A DNA stretch of 64,000 nt, taken from Vibrio algarum (lineage in GTDB: Bacteria > Pseudomonadota > Gammaproteobacteria > Enterobacterales > Vibrionaceae). Below are positions 55,652-64,000 of the stretch, one piece after another (position 1 is the stretch's first letter; every line of letters begins with the position of its first letter). A program made the position numbers and the translations under genes. The notes under the pieces are model-generated. The model saw only the letters and a program-made list of their open reading frames with translations, had not been told where the DNA came from and did not search any database. The stretch is taken from positions 248,001-312,000 of the forward strand of contig NZ_JAQLOI010000003.1 of the NCBI RefSeq assembly GCF_028204155.1, given 5' to 3'.

Positions 55652-56563
55652 TTAAAGAGAATCACATTCAGACACTCGAACATAAGGAACTTTATCTAAT
55701 TTCGACTGATACATCGCCTTATCGGCTAGCTCTATAACCAACTCTAGTTCTTTACCATCATGAGGCAAAATGCCAATACCGATGCTGACACCGACAGTTA
55801 TCTCACGTGCCAGTTTTTCTACATTAACAGGCATTGTAATGAGATCATGGAGCTTATGAGCAAGCCCCTGTGCTTCCATTTCATATCCCTGGTGGTCGTT
55901 AATAGTAAACAACACCAAAAATTCATCCCCACCAAGACGAAAACAAATATCACTACTACGAAGCTGCTGTGTCAAACGGTTCGCTACCTCTATTAGTAAC
56001 TGATCACCAACATCATGTCCGAACGTGTCATTTATAGCTTTAAAGCCATTCAAATCTAAATAGGCAATTCCTAAGCAACCAGAATCAAGTATGGTAAGAG
56101 ACTGCTTTTCTAATATGGTTTCTAAATGACGTTTATTAAACAGATTCGTTAACGGGTCGGTCGTCGCTTCATTTCTTAGGTCATCGATTAATTCTTGCAC
56201 TGTGGAGTAATCTTGTATTGTTGCGATACCGCATGGTGCACCATTGAATTCAATATTGGCGATAGATATTCTTGCATGAAAACCTTCGCCACTTGAATGC
56301 ATACAAGGCATGATGCTTCTCGACATCATTGCTCTAGCTTGAGATTTATTGAGTATAAAATTATTTACTTTAACATCGTGTTGTTTCACTGCATTCGGCT
56401 TCATTAAATCAATGAGCTTGAGGCTTAACAATTTTTCTTTTTCATAACCAAAAAGCTTAACGCAAGAATTGTTCACAAAAACGATATTGGAATGCTCATC
56501 AACAATTAATATGGCATCAACTAGAAAGTCTAAAAAACGAGAAATTTCATCTGTCTGTTCCAT
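55652..56563 (-). CDS. PAS-domain diguanylate cyclase
   Basis: 303 residues from ATG 56563 (AAGGAC before). An N-terminal PAS domain (about 5-120, DAILIVDEHSNIVFVNNSC) is followed by a GGDEF domain (about 130-300) with the intact active site RLGGDEFLVLF and DPLTNLFNKRHLE. It should make cyclic di-GMP in the cytoplasm under control of a small ligand or redox signal bound by PAS. An I-site RxxD is not obvious at the usual place before GGDEF. Confidence 0.9.
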   Translation of the reverse strand: MEQTDEISRFLDFLVDAILIVDEHSNIVFVNNSCVKLFGYEKEKLLSLKLIDLMKPNAVKQHDVKVNNFILNKSQARAMMSRSIMPCMHSSGEGFHARISIANIEFNGAPCGIATIQDYSTVQELIDDLRNEATTDPLTNLFNKRHLETILEKQSLTILDSGCLGIAYLDLNGFKAINDTFGHDVGDQLLIEVANRLTQQLRSSDICFRLGGDEFLVLFTINDHQGYEMEAQGLAHKLHDLITMPVNVEKLAREITVGVSIGIGILPHDGKELELVIELADKAMYQSKLDKVPYVRVSECDSL

Positions 56564-56698
56564 TATAATTATGTCCTTATCAACATACACTTATACACAT
56601 TAGCATAACACGATATGTTTAATCTTACCTATTTAAGCATTGTACTTCTGACACATTGAAAACTAATAATTACAGTAAAATCATCTCATTTAAGGCCA

Positions 56699-57661
56699 TT
56701 AGAACCATTTTTTCTTCTTAAAAATCCAAATTTGGATAGCGACAACCCCAACAAGTAACAGAGTAAAAATAACAAAAGAATTATTGTTTTCTGCCCCCGG
56801 AATACCGCCAACATTAATACCCAACAACCCAGTAAGAAACCCCAAAGGCAAAAAAATGGCAGCCACAATTGAAAGAACATACATACGATTGTTCATCTGC
56901 TCGGCGAGGCGGTTACTGAGTTCTTCTTGGCTTACCGCGGCACGATCTTTTATTGAATCTAAATCTTCTATGTAACGAACAAGATGATCTAACGTTTCAC
57001 GCAATTGAATTTTTTCTTCCGTTGAAAACAACGTGATTTTTTCACTTAACAATTGCAACATGGCGTCTTTTTGTGGCGATAAATAGCGCCTCAAAGATAT
57101 GATTTGACGACGTAAAATAGAAAGTTCATTGCGCAAACTATAATTGGTAGAAGTGATTATGTTCTCTTCAATGTCAGCGACTTTTTCTTCTATCTCATTG
57201 ATTGTGTCACTCATTCTTGAAATGAGTTTTTCTGTTAGATCTATTACAAACTTTGGCGCGGAGCTTGGACCGTTGCCTAAGTTAAAATCATTGGCGATGT
57301 CCTGTGTTGAAAGTAACTTTCGACGTCTGGTGCTGATCACGTTGTTTTTTGTTACCCACAAACGGATAGACACCATGTCTTCTGGGTTGCTACCTGCGGC
57401 TAAATTAACCCCTCTTAACGATATCAATATTCCATCACCAAGAGCGGTTGCCCTAGGGCGTGTCTCTTCATCTAACAGTGCATTGATCACTGTCGAGTTG
57501 AGCCCACTATGCTGCTTTAGCCATTCAACTGTTGAGAGTGACGTGTAGTCAAAATGCAGCCAATGTGGTTTAGTCACCTCCAGTTCAGAACTATGTTCGA
57601 TCTGCTGGTGTAAGCCGTCTTTATCGAAATAGAACCCATATAGAACATCAGAAATTTGCAT
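56699..57661 (-). CDS. zntB: ZntB-type CorA-family zinc transporter
   Basis: 320 residues from ATG 57661 (AAGG before it). A large cytosolic domain with long coiled helices is followed by two C-terminal membrane helices. The loop motif reads GINVGGIPG where CorA proteins have GMN; GIN is a common ZntB variant. The C-terminal end is basic (FKKKKWF). It should move Zn2+ across the inner membrane. Confidence 0.87.
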   Translation of the reverse strand: MQISDVLYGFYFDKDGLHQQIEHSSELEVTKPHWLHFDYTSLSTVEWLKQHSGLNSTVINALLDEETRPRATALGDGILISLRGVNLAAGSNPEDMVSIRLWVTKNNVISTRRRKLLSTQDIANDFNLGNGPSSAPKFVIDLTEKLISRMSDTINEIEEKVADIEENIITSTNYSLRNELSILRRQIISLRRYLSPQKDAMLQLLSEKITLFSTEEKIQLRETLDHLVRYIEDLDSIKDRAAVSQEELSNRLAEQMNNRMYVLSIVAAIFLPLGFLTGLLGINVGGIPGAENNNSFVIFTLLLVGVVAIQIWIFKKKKWF

Positions 57662-57765
57662 CGTCAACCTTATACATTGGTGATTAGAACAGAAAGTAGC
57701 TCAACGAAAAATAGCACCTCATTAATAACTAACTTCCACCTTAGTTACGCTAAAAACACGTTACT

Positions 57766-59298
57766 TTATAGGTACTTCTCTATTGGTAATAACTGTAATA
57801 AATGGGATTTAGTTCTTTCCCATTGGCCAGTTTCTGGTTCAGTTTCCCAGCTTTCGGTACCAGAATACCAGCGAACTTCGCCTTCGTGTAAATCTAAACG
57901 CCAGCTATTATCTTCATCCATTGCATTATCTATATCAGCGGCTAAGCTTTCGGCAACATTTTGATTGTTGATTATCAAAACAGATTCCGTATTGAAGTAG
58001 GTTGAGCGCAAGTTGAAGTTAAAAGAACCGATGACAGCAATGCGTCTGTCAAAAACAGAAGATTTTGCATGAAGGCCATAGGCTGTTGTAGGAGCACATT
58101 TTGAAATATCCTTTGTAGACTCTTCACACAATTTCGCTTCTGGTTTTAACTCAAATAATTCTATTCCATGTTCTAGCATATCCGCTCGTCGTCCAGCGTA
58201 ACCAGAATGGTTTGTGATCAGGTCGTTAGAGGCCATTGAATTGGTCAGTGCTTTTATCTGAACGCCATTGTCAGTCAATTTTTGTAACGCTTTTAATTGA
58301 CGATCATCAAATATTAAATAAGCCGATTCCAATAAAAACTCTTGTTCAGATTGACTCGCTAATTTAGCTAATAATCTAGCGGTAGCCTTAGGCTGATCGC
58401 TGTCATTTTCATCGACGGGTACTGGTTTGTCAGAAACAAAAATTGCTCGAACCCAGATCATCTTAGCCATTAATTTTTGGATAAACTGCTGTGCAACCTT
58501 GTTGCCTTCTGGTAAGGCGGGATAACTTGAATAATGAGGAGCTGAAATATCATATAACACAGGTTGCTCTATAGAAGAGTCATCACCTAATAAATCGACT
58601 GGGTACGACCAGCGACTGTCCCAGTATTCTCTAAAGCTGGCTTGTATATCCGTAACCACAGACCCCATTACCAATGCGTCTCGGTCACGAAAATTTATTT
58701 CATCAGAAAGGTCAAAATATTCATCGCCGATATTACGCCCGCCAACAATAGATAGAACCCCGTCAACGGTAAATGATTTATTGTGCATACGACGATTTAA
58801 ACGAGGCAAATCACCCAATAAGTTTAGCCACTTTGCGACCCCACGGCGGCTGGGAATCGGGTTGAATACGCGGATCTCTATTTGAGGATGAGCATCAAGC
58901 GCGACCAGTAGGCCCTCTCGTTCATTAAGATTGATGTCATCAAGCATGACACGGATTTGAACACCGCGATCTGCGGCCTCAATCAATCGTTTTGCTAAAT
59001 AGTGTCCAGAAGCATCCGAATTCCATATATAATATTGAATATCAATGCTGTGCTCTGCTGTTTCAATCAATGCCAACCGCTGAGCCAAAGCGTCCCAACC
59101 AGAGTCTTGCAATAAAACCGCACTTGTTTCTTGCCCTAGCTGTTCGCGCCTATAGGCGTCTCTCAATTCTGATAATGTGCTGGTTGGCTGTTGAGAAAGC
59201 GACTCCGCCGGGTGTTCAATCTCATCGGGAAGAGAGCCACAACCCGCAAGGACAACGACTAAAAACATGACAATACGGATTCGTTGGAGCACAAGCAT
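57766..59298 (-). CDS. clsC: ClsC-like phospholipase D-family lipoprotein
   Basis: 510 residues with lipobox LAGC (Cys19), so lipid-anchored. Two HKD motifs are complete: HNKSFTVDGVLSIVGGRNIG and HAKSSVFDRRIAVIGSFNFN, the second followed by the LRSTYFNTE phrase. This is the plan of E. coli ClsC (YmdC), which makes cardiolipin from phosphatidylglycerol and phosphatidylethanolamine. The lipoprotein anchor differs from E. coli ClsC. No ymdB is adjacent. Confidence 0.82.
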   Translation of the reverse strand: MLVLQRIRIVMFLVVVLAGCGSLPDEIEHPAESLSQQPTSTLSELRDAYRREQLGQETSAVLLQDSGWDALAQRLALIETAEHSIDIQYYIWNSDASGHYLAKRLIEAADRGVQIRVMLDDINLNEREGLLVALDAHPQIEIRVFNPIPSRRGVAKWLNLLGDLPRLNRRMHNKSFTVDGVLSIVGGRNIGDEYFDLSDEINFRDRDALVMGSVVTDIQASFREYWDSRWSYPVDLLGDDSSIEQPVLYDISAPHYSSYPALPEGNKVAQQFIQKLMAKMIWVRAIFVSDKPVPVDENDSDQPKATARLLAKLASQSEQEFLLESAYLIFDDRQLKALQKLTDNGVQIKALTNSMASNDLITNHSGYAGRRADMLEHGIELFELKPEAKLCEESTKDISKCAPTTAYGLHAKSSVFDRRIAVIGSFNFNLRSTYFNTESVLIINNQNVAESLAADIDNAMDEDNSWRLDLHEGEVRWYSGTESWETEPETGQWERTKSHLLQLLPIEKYL

Positions 59299-59470
59299 CT
59301 ATTTCACTTCCTTGTTAAATTTTATTAATCAATTCTGATTCTATCTGTCCATTATTTCCAATAAGGCCAAGTATTTAAACTTACTTATCTATATATCATA
59401 TGAAATACCCTAACCCATTGGTTAATCTAGCACAACGGACAAGCGACGTGCCAATTCCTGCCGTTTATAT

Positions 59471-60502
59471 CTAACGAAAGAATACTTTCCTCAATATAGT
59501 ACGAGAAACCAACCATACAAATAACAGGGTAACAATCGTCGTTCCGGCCACTAAAACTATATCCCGTATATAGGTTTCTAAACCCAACATACCCGTAATA
59601 TTTTGCATCGCAATAACAACAGGAAGATGCACAATGTAAACTCCAAGCACCATGCTGCTTAACTTAAATACGTATGGGTGGTTCCCCCATAATGGATTGT
59701 TTAACAAAATGAAAAATAAACCTAGGCCCCAAAATGGTGTACCAAGTAGGAAGTCATGAATGTTGAAAGCTTTGTCGAATCCTGTGAGCCAATATGCTTC
59801 AAAGAAATGAATACACATACCGATGACAGCTAAGAGAGACGCTACCTGAATCGAAAGAGTGTAATTTTTACGTCTTATTTCATAGCCAAGCAAAACCAGA
59901 AGTGTACTAAAAAAAGGACCATTTCGTGTAAAGAACGGTGCAACAATACCAGTGATACTATCGTAACTACCCGCTGCCACTCCATATAGATACAGAGCAA
60001 TAGCGACGACTGGTAGTAACACCGTTATTTGCAACTTAACACCCAATGCAATGATAGCCACCGCACAAACAAGCCCTGGAATAAACCACAAATGAACAAG
60101 GCCACCCTCCATAAAGGTATTTAGAGGGTTTTGCATCAACCACCCCCAATATGCACTCCGTTCAGCCATGTATCCTTGTGTTGTCCACATTTCCCAATTA
60201 AATGGCATCAGAAGACAAATAACACTCCATACAACCCATATTTTAATCAGTGGTAAGCTATAGGAAATAAGAGTATGAAAGGGATCACTAGAAAGCTTTG
60301 GTTGGATCAAATACCCAGATAATAGAAAGAAAAAAGGGACAGAGAATCTAGCAAGCTGATTGACGATATAACCTACCCATGGTGTGCCATCAAAAAGTGG
60401 TGCACTGATCAGAATATGATTATGGAGTAGCACAATTGCAAACATGGAGATAATGCGACCTAATTCAAGGCTGGCGATTTTTTGAGAATGTTCGGTTGGC
60501 AT
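59471..60502 (-). CDS. Acyltransferase-3 family membrane protein
   Basis: 343 residues with about ten hydrophobic segments and the acyltransferase-3 opening (LELGRIISMFAIVLLHNHIL, with the conserved His) and RFSVPFFFLLSGYLI. Members move acetyl or other acyl groups to surface sugars or other cell-envelope targets; the target is unknown. It resembles WecH in size. It stands alone, 170 bases after the ClsC-like gene start on the same strand. Confidence 0.87.
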   Translation of the reverse strand: MPTEHSQKIASLELGRIISMFAIVLLHNHILISAPLFDGTPWVGYIVNQLARFSVPFFFLLSGYLIQPKLSSDPFHTLISYSLPLIKIWVVWSVICLLMPFNWEMWTTQGYMAERSAYWGWLMQNPLNTFMEGGLVHLWFIPGLVCAVAIIALGVKLQITVLLPVVAIALYLYGVAAGSYDSITGIVAPFFTRNGPFFSTLLVLLGYEIRRKNYTLSIQVASLLAVIGMCIHFFEAYWLTGFDKAFNIHDFLLGTPFWGLGLFFILLNNPLWGNHPYVFKLSSMVLGVYIVHLPVVIAMQNITGMLGLETYIRDIVLVAGTTIVTLLFVWLVSRTILRKVFFR

Positions 60503-60698
60503 AGAAGATCTTAGTTCTTTGCAAAAAGGAACAAGATATTACCTGCTTACCGCCAAATAGGCATACCTTTTACTGAAAAAAGGCGCCTATCTGAATCGAA
60601 ATAGGACTTGCTCACTATCTATAAATAATGAGCCGAGCACTGCATATAGCAAATAAATAGGTGAGCGCTCAAACATCGATATTTCTTAAGGGTTCCCT

Positions 60699-60758
60699 TA
60701 GTCTTGTTCATGATACGTTTTAGATCAAGTGCAGGTATACTTATCATGAACAAGACTA
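60699..60758. repeat. 17-base-pair inverted repeat downstream of aldA
   Basis: Perfect arms 60699-60715 and 60742-60758 (TAGTCTTGTTCATGATA and its complement) with a 26-base spacer. It starts 18 bases beyond the aldA stop. It may be the aldA terminator, but the long loop and absence of a T run are unusual. The remaining part of the gap 60503-60776 holds nothing recognised. Confidence 0.8.
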
Positions 60759-60776
60759 CAATCACTTTATATCTGG

Positions 60777-62212
60777 CTAAGATTGCATGTAGACGACTTG
60801 AGTGCTCAAGTATTCATATAAGCCATGTTTCCCATCTGCACCACCTATACCCGACTTCCTAACTCCTGCATGAAATCCTTGCATTGCTTCAAAATTTTCT
60901 CGGTTAATATAGGTTTCTCCAAACTCGAGCCTTTTCACTGCCCGAATCGCTTTTGATAGATCTTTAGTATAAATAGAAGAAGTTAGACCATATTCGCAAT
61001 CATTTGAAAATGCGATAGCTTCGTCTAACGTATCTACAATTTGAATTGGTAATACCGGACCAAACGTTTCTTGTTTCATGATATCCATCGACATATCACA
61101 CCCACTCAATACTGTTGGCAAAAAGTAATGGCCTGTAGGAGTATCAGCAATCCCACCACCACATTCCAGTTTCGCTCCTTGTGCCAAAGCCGTTTCAACC
61201 GAATCTCTCACCTTCTCTAATCCTTGCCTATTAACAAGTGGACCCATTTCAATCGAGTCGTCTTTTAACGGGTCTCCAAATCGCGTCTCTTTCATTTCTG
61301 CTGTAATACGAGCAATAAATTCTTCTGCTACACCACGTTGTACATAAACACGTTCAGCACAGTTACATACTTGACCAGAATTAATAATCCTAGAGTCGCG
61401 AATAGCTTTAACCGCCAATTCAATATCAGCATCATCAAGAACAATAGCAGGTGCCTTACCACCAAGTTCTAAGTTCAACTTAGTAATATTAGGAGCAGCC
61501 GAAGCCATTATGTTTTCACCAGTTTTCACACTACCAGTAAAACTAATCATATCCACTTTAGGGCTTGAAGTTAATGCAGCTCCAACGTTACCTTTTCCGG
61601 AAACAACGTTAAATACCCCATCAGGTAGATCTGTTTCAGCCACTAATTTTGCAAACTCAAAACAATTATTAGGTGTCTCTTCACTTGGTTTGATTACTAT
61701 CGTGTTGCCAGTCACTAACGCAGGAGCCATTTTTCTTGCAATGAGGAAAAATGGGAAATTCCAAGGAAGAATACCAGCAACAACGCCAATGGGTTTTCTA
61801 AACAAGAATATGTTTTCATCCTGCCTGTCACTTGTAATTATCTCGCCTTCAATTCTTCTTGTCCACTCAGACATATAATCGATATAGTCAGCAGTAAAAC
61901 TGACTTCCACCTCAGCAAGCCCTAATGTTTTACCCTGTTCCTCACTAATGACACGAGCCAGAAAAGAACTTTTTCTCTAATTTTGTTAGCAATAACACGA
62001 AGATGTTTTGCTCTTTCAATCGCTGGAAGACCAGCCCAGTTTTGTTTTGCGTGAGTAGCAGATTCAAGCGCACGACTAATATCTTCTTCACCGGAAGATG
62101 GGATAGTAGATATTAATTCTTCTGTTGCTGGGTTATAAACCTTGATTCTTTCTTTACACTCAGCAAATACACCACCAATGAAATTATCGTATTTTTTTAT
62201 ATTTTTTTCCAT
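60777..62212 (-). CDS. aldA: Lactaldehyde dehydrogenase AldA, one frameshift
   Basis: The frame breaks at a T5 run on the plus strand (61970-61974). One more base gives 478 residues from ATG 62212, the length of E. coli AldA. Family parts seen: substrate and NAD-binding residues in PWNFPFFLIARKMAPAL, the ELGGKAPAIV stretch with the general base Glu, the catalytic Cys in NSGQVCNCAERVYV, and QETFGPVLP. It oxidises lactaldehyde (and glycolaldehyde) to the acid with NAD+. The alcohol dehydrogenase gene 0.7 kb upstream on the same strand may supply or remove the aldehyde. Confidence 0.88.
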
Positions 62213-62543
62213 ATTGCTTCTTCTCCATAAAATACATTCCAAACCAATAAAACCCTCCGAAAAACCAAGCGATCAAAGGGGCTACAAAAATATAACAAAC
62301 AAGAAACAAAAGCACAACAAAGAGACGAAGGTGGCCATGGATTTATATGTCAATGATAATTAAACCAGTAATATAGACCCTAACAAAATTTACACACAAA
62401 AATAAAAAACAACTAAAAAACATAAACTTAAATAGCTACACTATTTTTAATAATATATAAAAAGTATAAACAATGCCCGATTGAAGATAATATTAACAAT
62501 AACGGTCATGTAAATAAAAAATCATCCATTTACATACTATTTC

Positions 62544-62557
62544 GTGATTTATATCAA
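62544..62557. promoter_or_regulatory. FNR/CRP-like site upstream of aldA
   Basis: The sequence GTGATTTATATCAA differs from the FNR consensus in one position and has the TGA...TCA core also used by CRP. It lies about 330 bases upstream of the aldA start. A match by sequence only. Confidence 0.4.
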
Positions 62558-62877
62558 AAATTTAATGCGACATTAATTATTTGGCTAAGACATTTAAATT
62601 ATGATTATTGACCACCAATCGAAAGGACGAAGCACAAATTAAAACCAACAAAAAATACAAAAATAGCAACGTCAGTTATCATCACCAAAATATATACTTT
62701 AGATATTAGACTTTATATTTAAAATAGCATTAAAAAACACCATTACTAAAACAATAGACTATAACGAAAAAAGAAAGGAAGGTTTAAATAGGAAGGTCAT
62801 TCTATAAAATAATAAATCTAACCGTTTTGAATAAATTAAAAAATAAAAATCATCAACTCAGTTTGGTCATCATACAA

Positions 62878-62911
62878 ATGTGGAATCGTTAATCTATCAA
62901 CGACTCCACAT
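62878..62911 (-). terminator. Terminator of the alcohol dehydrogenase gene
   Basis: A 13-base-pair stem with a single mismatch (ATGTGGAATCGTT / AACGACTCCACAT) and an 8-base loop, 20 bases beyond the stop of the alcohol dehydrogenase gene on the minus strand. Confidence 0.65.
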
Positions 62912-62930
62912 CTATTGGTTAACCTTTCTA

Positions 62931-64000
62931 TTACAATGCAGAGGTATAGATGGCACTCACTTCTTCTGGGCTCGGTAAATGAGGGTTGCCTGGCAGACAT
63001 GGATCGGCCATCGCTTTATCTATCCAGCCCCCAATATCTTCTTTTTTGATTCCTAGTTCAGCAAAGCCGCTTGGGATAGATACTTTCGCAGAAAGCGATT
63101 TAATTAGATCTATTGCGCGCTGAGCACCCTCTTTTGCGTCGACATCTAACTTAGCATCTAGCATAGCTTCTGCGACTGAAGCGAACCTTTCCGGTACATA
63201 TTGAGCATTATACTCGCATACATAAGGTAAAAGGATCGCATTACAAACCCCGTGTGGAAGATTGTGAGTCGCTCCCGGTTGGTGAGCCATCGCGTGGACC
63301 AGACCAAGTCCCGCACTATTGAATGCCATACCAGCTAAGAATTGCGCACAAGCTAGCTTGTCGCGAGCTTCTACATTTTTTCCATCAGCCACTGCAATAG
63401 GCAACCACTTAGTGATCAGTTTAATTGCTTCGAGAGCCGTTGGGTCGGTTAGAGTGTGAGCTCCTGGAGTCACGTAAGCTTCTATTGCGTGAGTTAGTGC
63501 ATCCATACCTGTTGCAGCAGTAACACTCGCTGGTAAGCCAACCATTAAATTGGCATCATTAACGGTAACATCAGGGATCTGCTTCGAGTCTATGATGACC
63601 ATTTTAACTTGGTTTTCTTCATCAGTAATCACAGAATTTGATGTCATTTCAGCGGCTGTACCAGCTGTTGTGTTGATGGCAACAAAGAACTGTCCCGGGT
63701 TAGTAACGTGACCAACACCATTGAACTCACAAATATCTTTATTTGGGTTTGCCGCTACCACGCGAATCGCTTTGCAACAATCCATAGGACTACCGCCACC
63801 AACCGCAACAAATCCATCACAAGCATTGTCGAGATAGGCCTGATAACCTTCACGAACTAGAGTAGCCGTAGGATTCGGTGTGACTTTATCAAACAATACA
63901 TAGTCGATACCATGTAGCTTAAGTTGCTCAAAAACAGTATCCAATATTCCTAACTTTACTAGGTTACCGTCGGTTACAAGCAATATTTTATTTAAGGATT
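62931..64000 (-). CDS. Iron-containing alcohol dehydrogenase (start beyond window)
   Basis: The frame is open to the window edge (first residues LNKILLVTDGNLVKLG), so about 25-30 N-terminal residues are missing. Group III (iron) alcohol dehydrogenase: the NAD loop VGGGSPMDCCKAI, the TTAGTAAEMT stretch, and the metal ligands in the segments ATGMDALTHAIEAYV, HAMAHQPG and NLPHGVCNA. It resembles both FucO (lactaldehyde reductase) and YiaY. Placed upstream of aldA on the same strand, a role in propanediol/lactaldehyde or ethanol metabolism is likely. Confidence 0.87.
   Translation of the reverse strand, partial: SLNKILLVTDGNLVKLGILDTVFEQLKLHGIDYVLFDKVTPNPTATLVREGYQAYLDNACDGFVAVGGGSPMDCCKAIRVVAANPNKDICEFNGVGHVTNPGQFFVAINTTAGTAAEMTSNSVITDEENQVKMVIIDSKQIPDVTVNDANLMVGLPASVTAATGMDALTHAIEAYVTPGAHTLTDPTALEAIKLITKWLPIAVADGKNVEARDKLACAQFLAGMAFNSAGLGLVHAMAHQPGATHNLPHGVCNAILLPYVCEYNAQYVPERFASVAEAMLDAKLDVDAKEGAQRAIDLIKSLSAKVSIPSGFAELGIKKEDIGGWIDKAMADPCLPGNPHLPSPEEVSAIYTSAL

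Larger units (their letters stand above)
62213..62930. other. AT-rich gene-free stretch upstream of aldA
   Basis: About 720 bases, strongly AT-rich, with no supported gene in any frame. It contains a FNR/CRP-like site (62544-62557), the alcohol dehydrogenase terminator (62878-62911) and presumably the aldA promoter. It is one of the longest untranslated stretches in the window. Confidence 0.6.

Overview
The window looks like chromosomal DNA of a marine gamma-proteobacterium of the Vibrionaceae (Vibrio-like). The evidence is the moderately AT-rich base composition, maoP and hdfR-type genes close together, rimK/aspartoacylase/RimB-like/mgtE, zntB, a clsC-like phospholipase D gene, aldA, DUF3187 and RIO1-kinase genes. 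No rRNA, tRNA, CRISPR array, prophage or intact insertion sequence was recognised. Family names come from reading motifs, not from database searches.

The main content is two reductive-dehalogenase (rdh) loci. Locus 1 (about 4.9-16.9 kb) has a minus-strand arm, TPR protein - rdhA1 - rdhB1 - AraC regulator - TIM-barrel protein. Its plus-strand arm is rdhC1 (NosR-like flavoprotein) - small membrane protein - pyruvate:flavodoxin oxidoreductase - flavodoxin - NmrA/QorB-like reductase. The arms diverge from a promoter region with two perfect FNR boxes, each placed near -41.5 of a plausible promoter. Locus 2 (about 26.9-33.1 kb) has a second AraC paralogue and an XylR_N/V4R sigma-54 activator, divergent from rdhA2 - rdhB2 - rdhC2 - small membrane protein. 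In front of rdhA2 lie a sigma-54 promoter and two upstream activator sites. Read together, the genes suggest anaerobically induced reductive dehalogenation, probably of haloaromatic compounds. Pyruvate-derived low-potential electrons could reach RdhC1 through flavodoxin.

Other regions: 0-4.9 kb has an RND efflux pair, LysR regulator, DUF3187 protein and patatin lipoprotein. 16.9-24.6 kb has a siderophore-interacting protein and MarR regulator, LuxR regulator, MarC, an HlyD/FUSC-like exporter, RIO kinase and ThrE-type exporter. 24.6-26.8 kb is a junkyard of five truncated gene pieces. 33.3-41.6 kb has a lipocalin and a five-gene RND efflux plus two-component operon. 41.7-46.1 kb is a polyamine-type ABC transporter. 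46.4-57.7 kb has maoP (two copies), MscS, HdfR, the RimK/MgtE operon, a degenerate arginase-fold protein, IclR, a diguanylate cyclase and ZntB. 57.7-64 kb has a ClsC-like enzyme, an acyltransferase, lactaldehyde dehydrogenase and an iron alcohol dehydrogenase cut by the window end.

Seven reading frames break at homopolymer runs where adding or removing one base restores a full-length family member: rdhC1, nifJ, rdhA2, the response regulator, the RND pump, aldA and an already truncated Hpt fragment. This looks more like sequencing indels than seven real mutations, so the six full-length genes are described as whole genes with a flagged frameshift.
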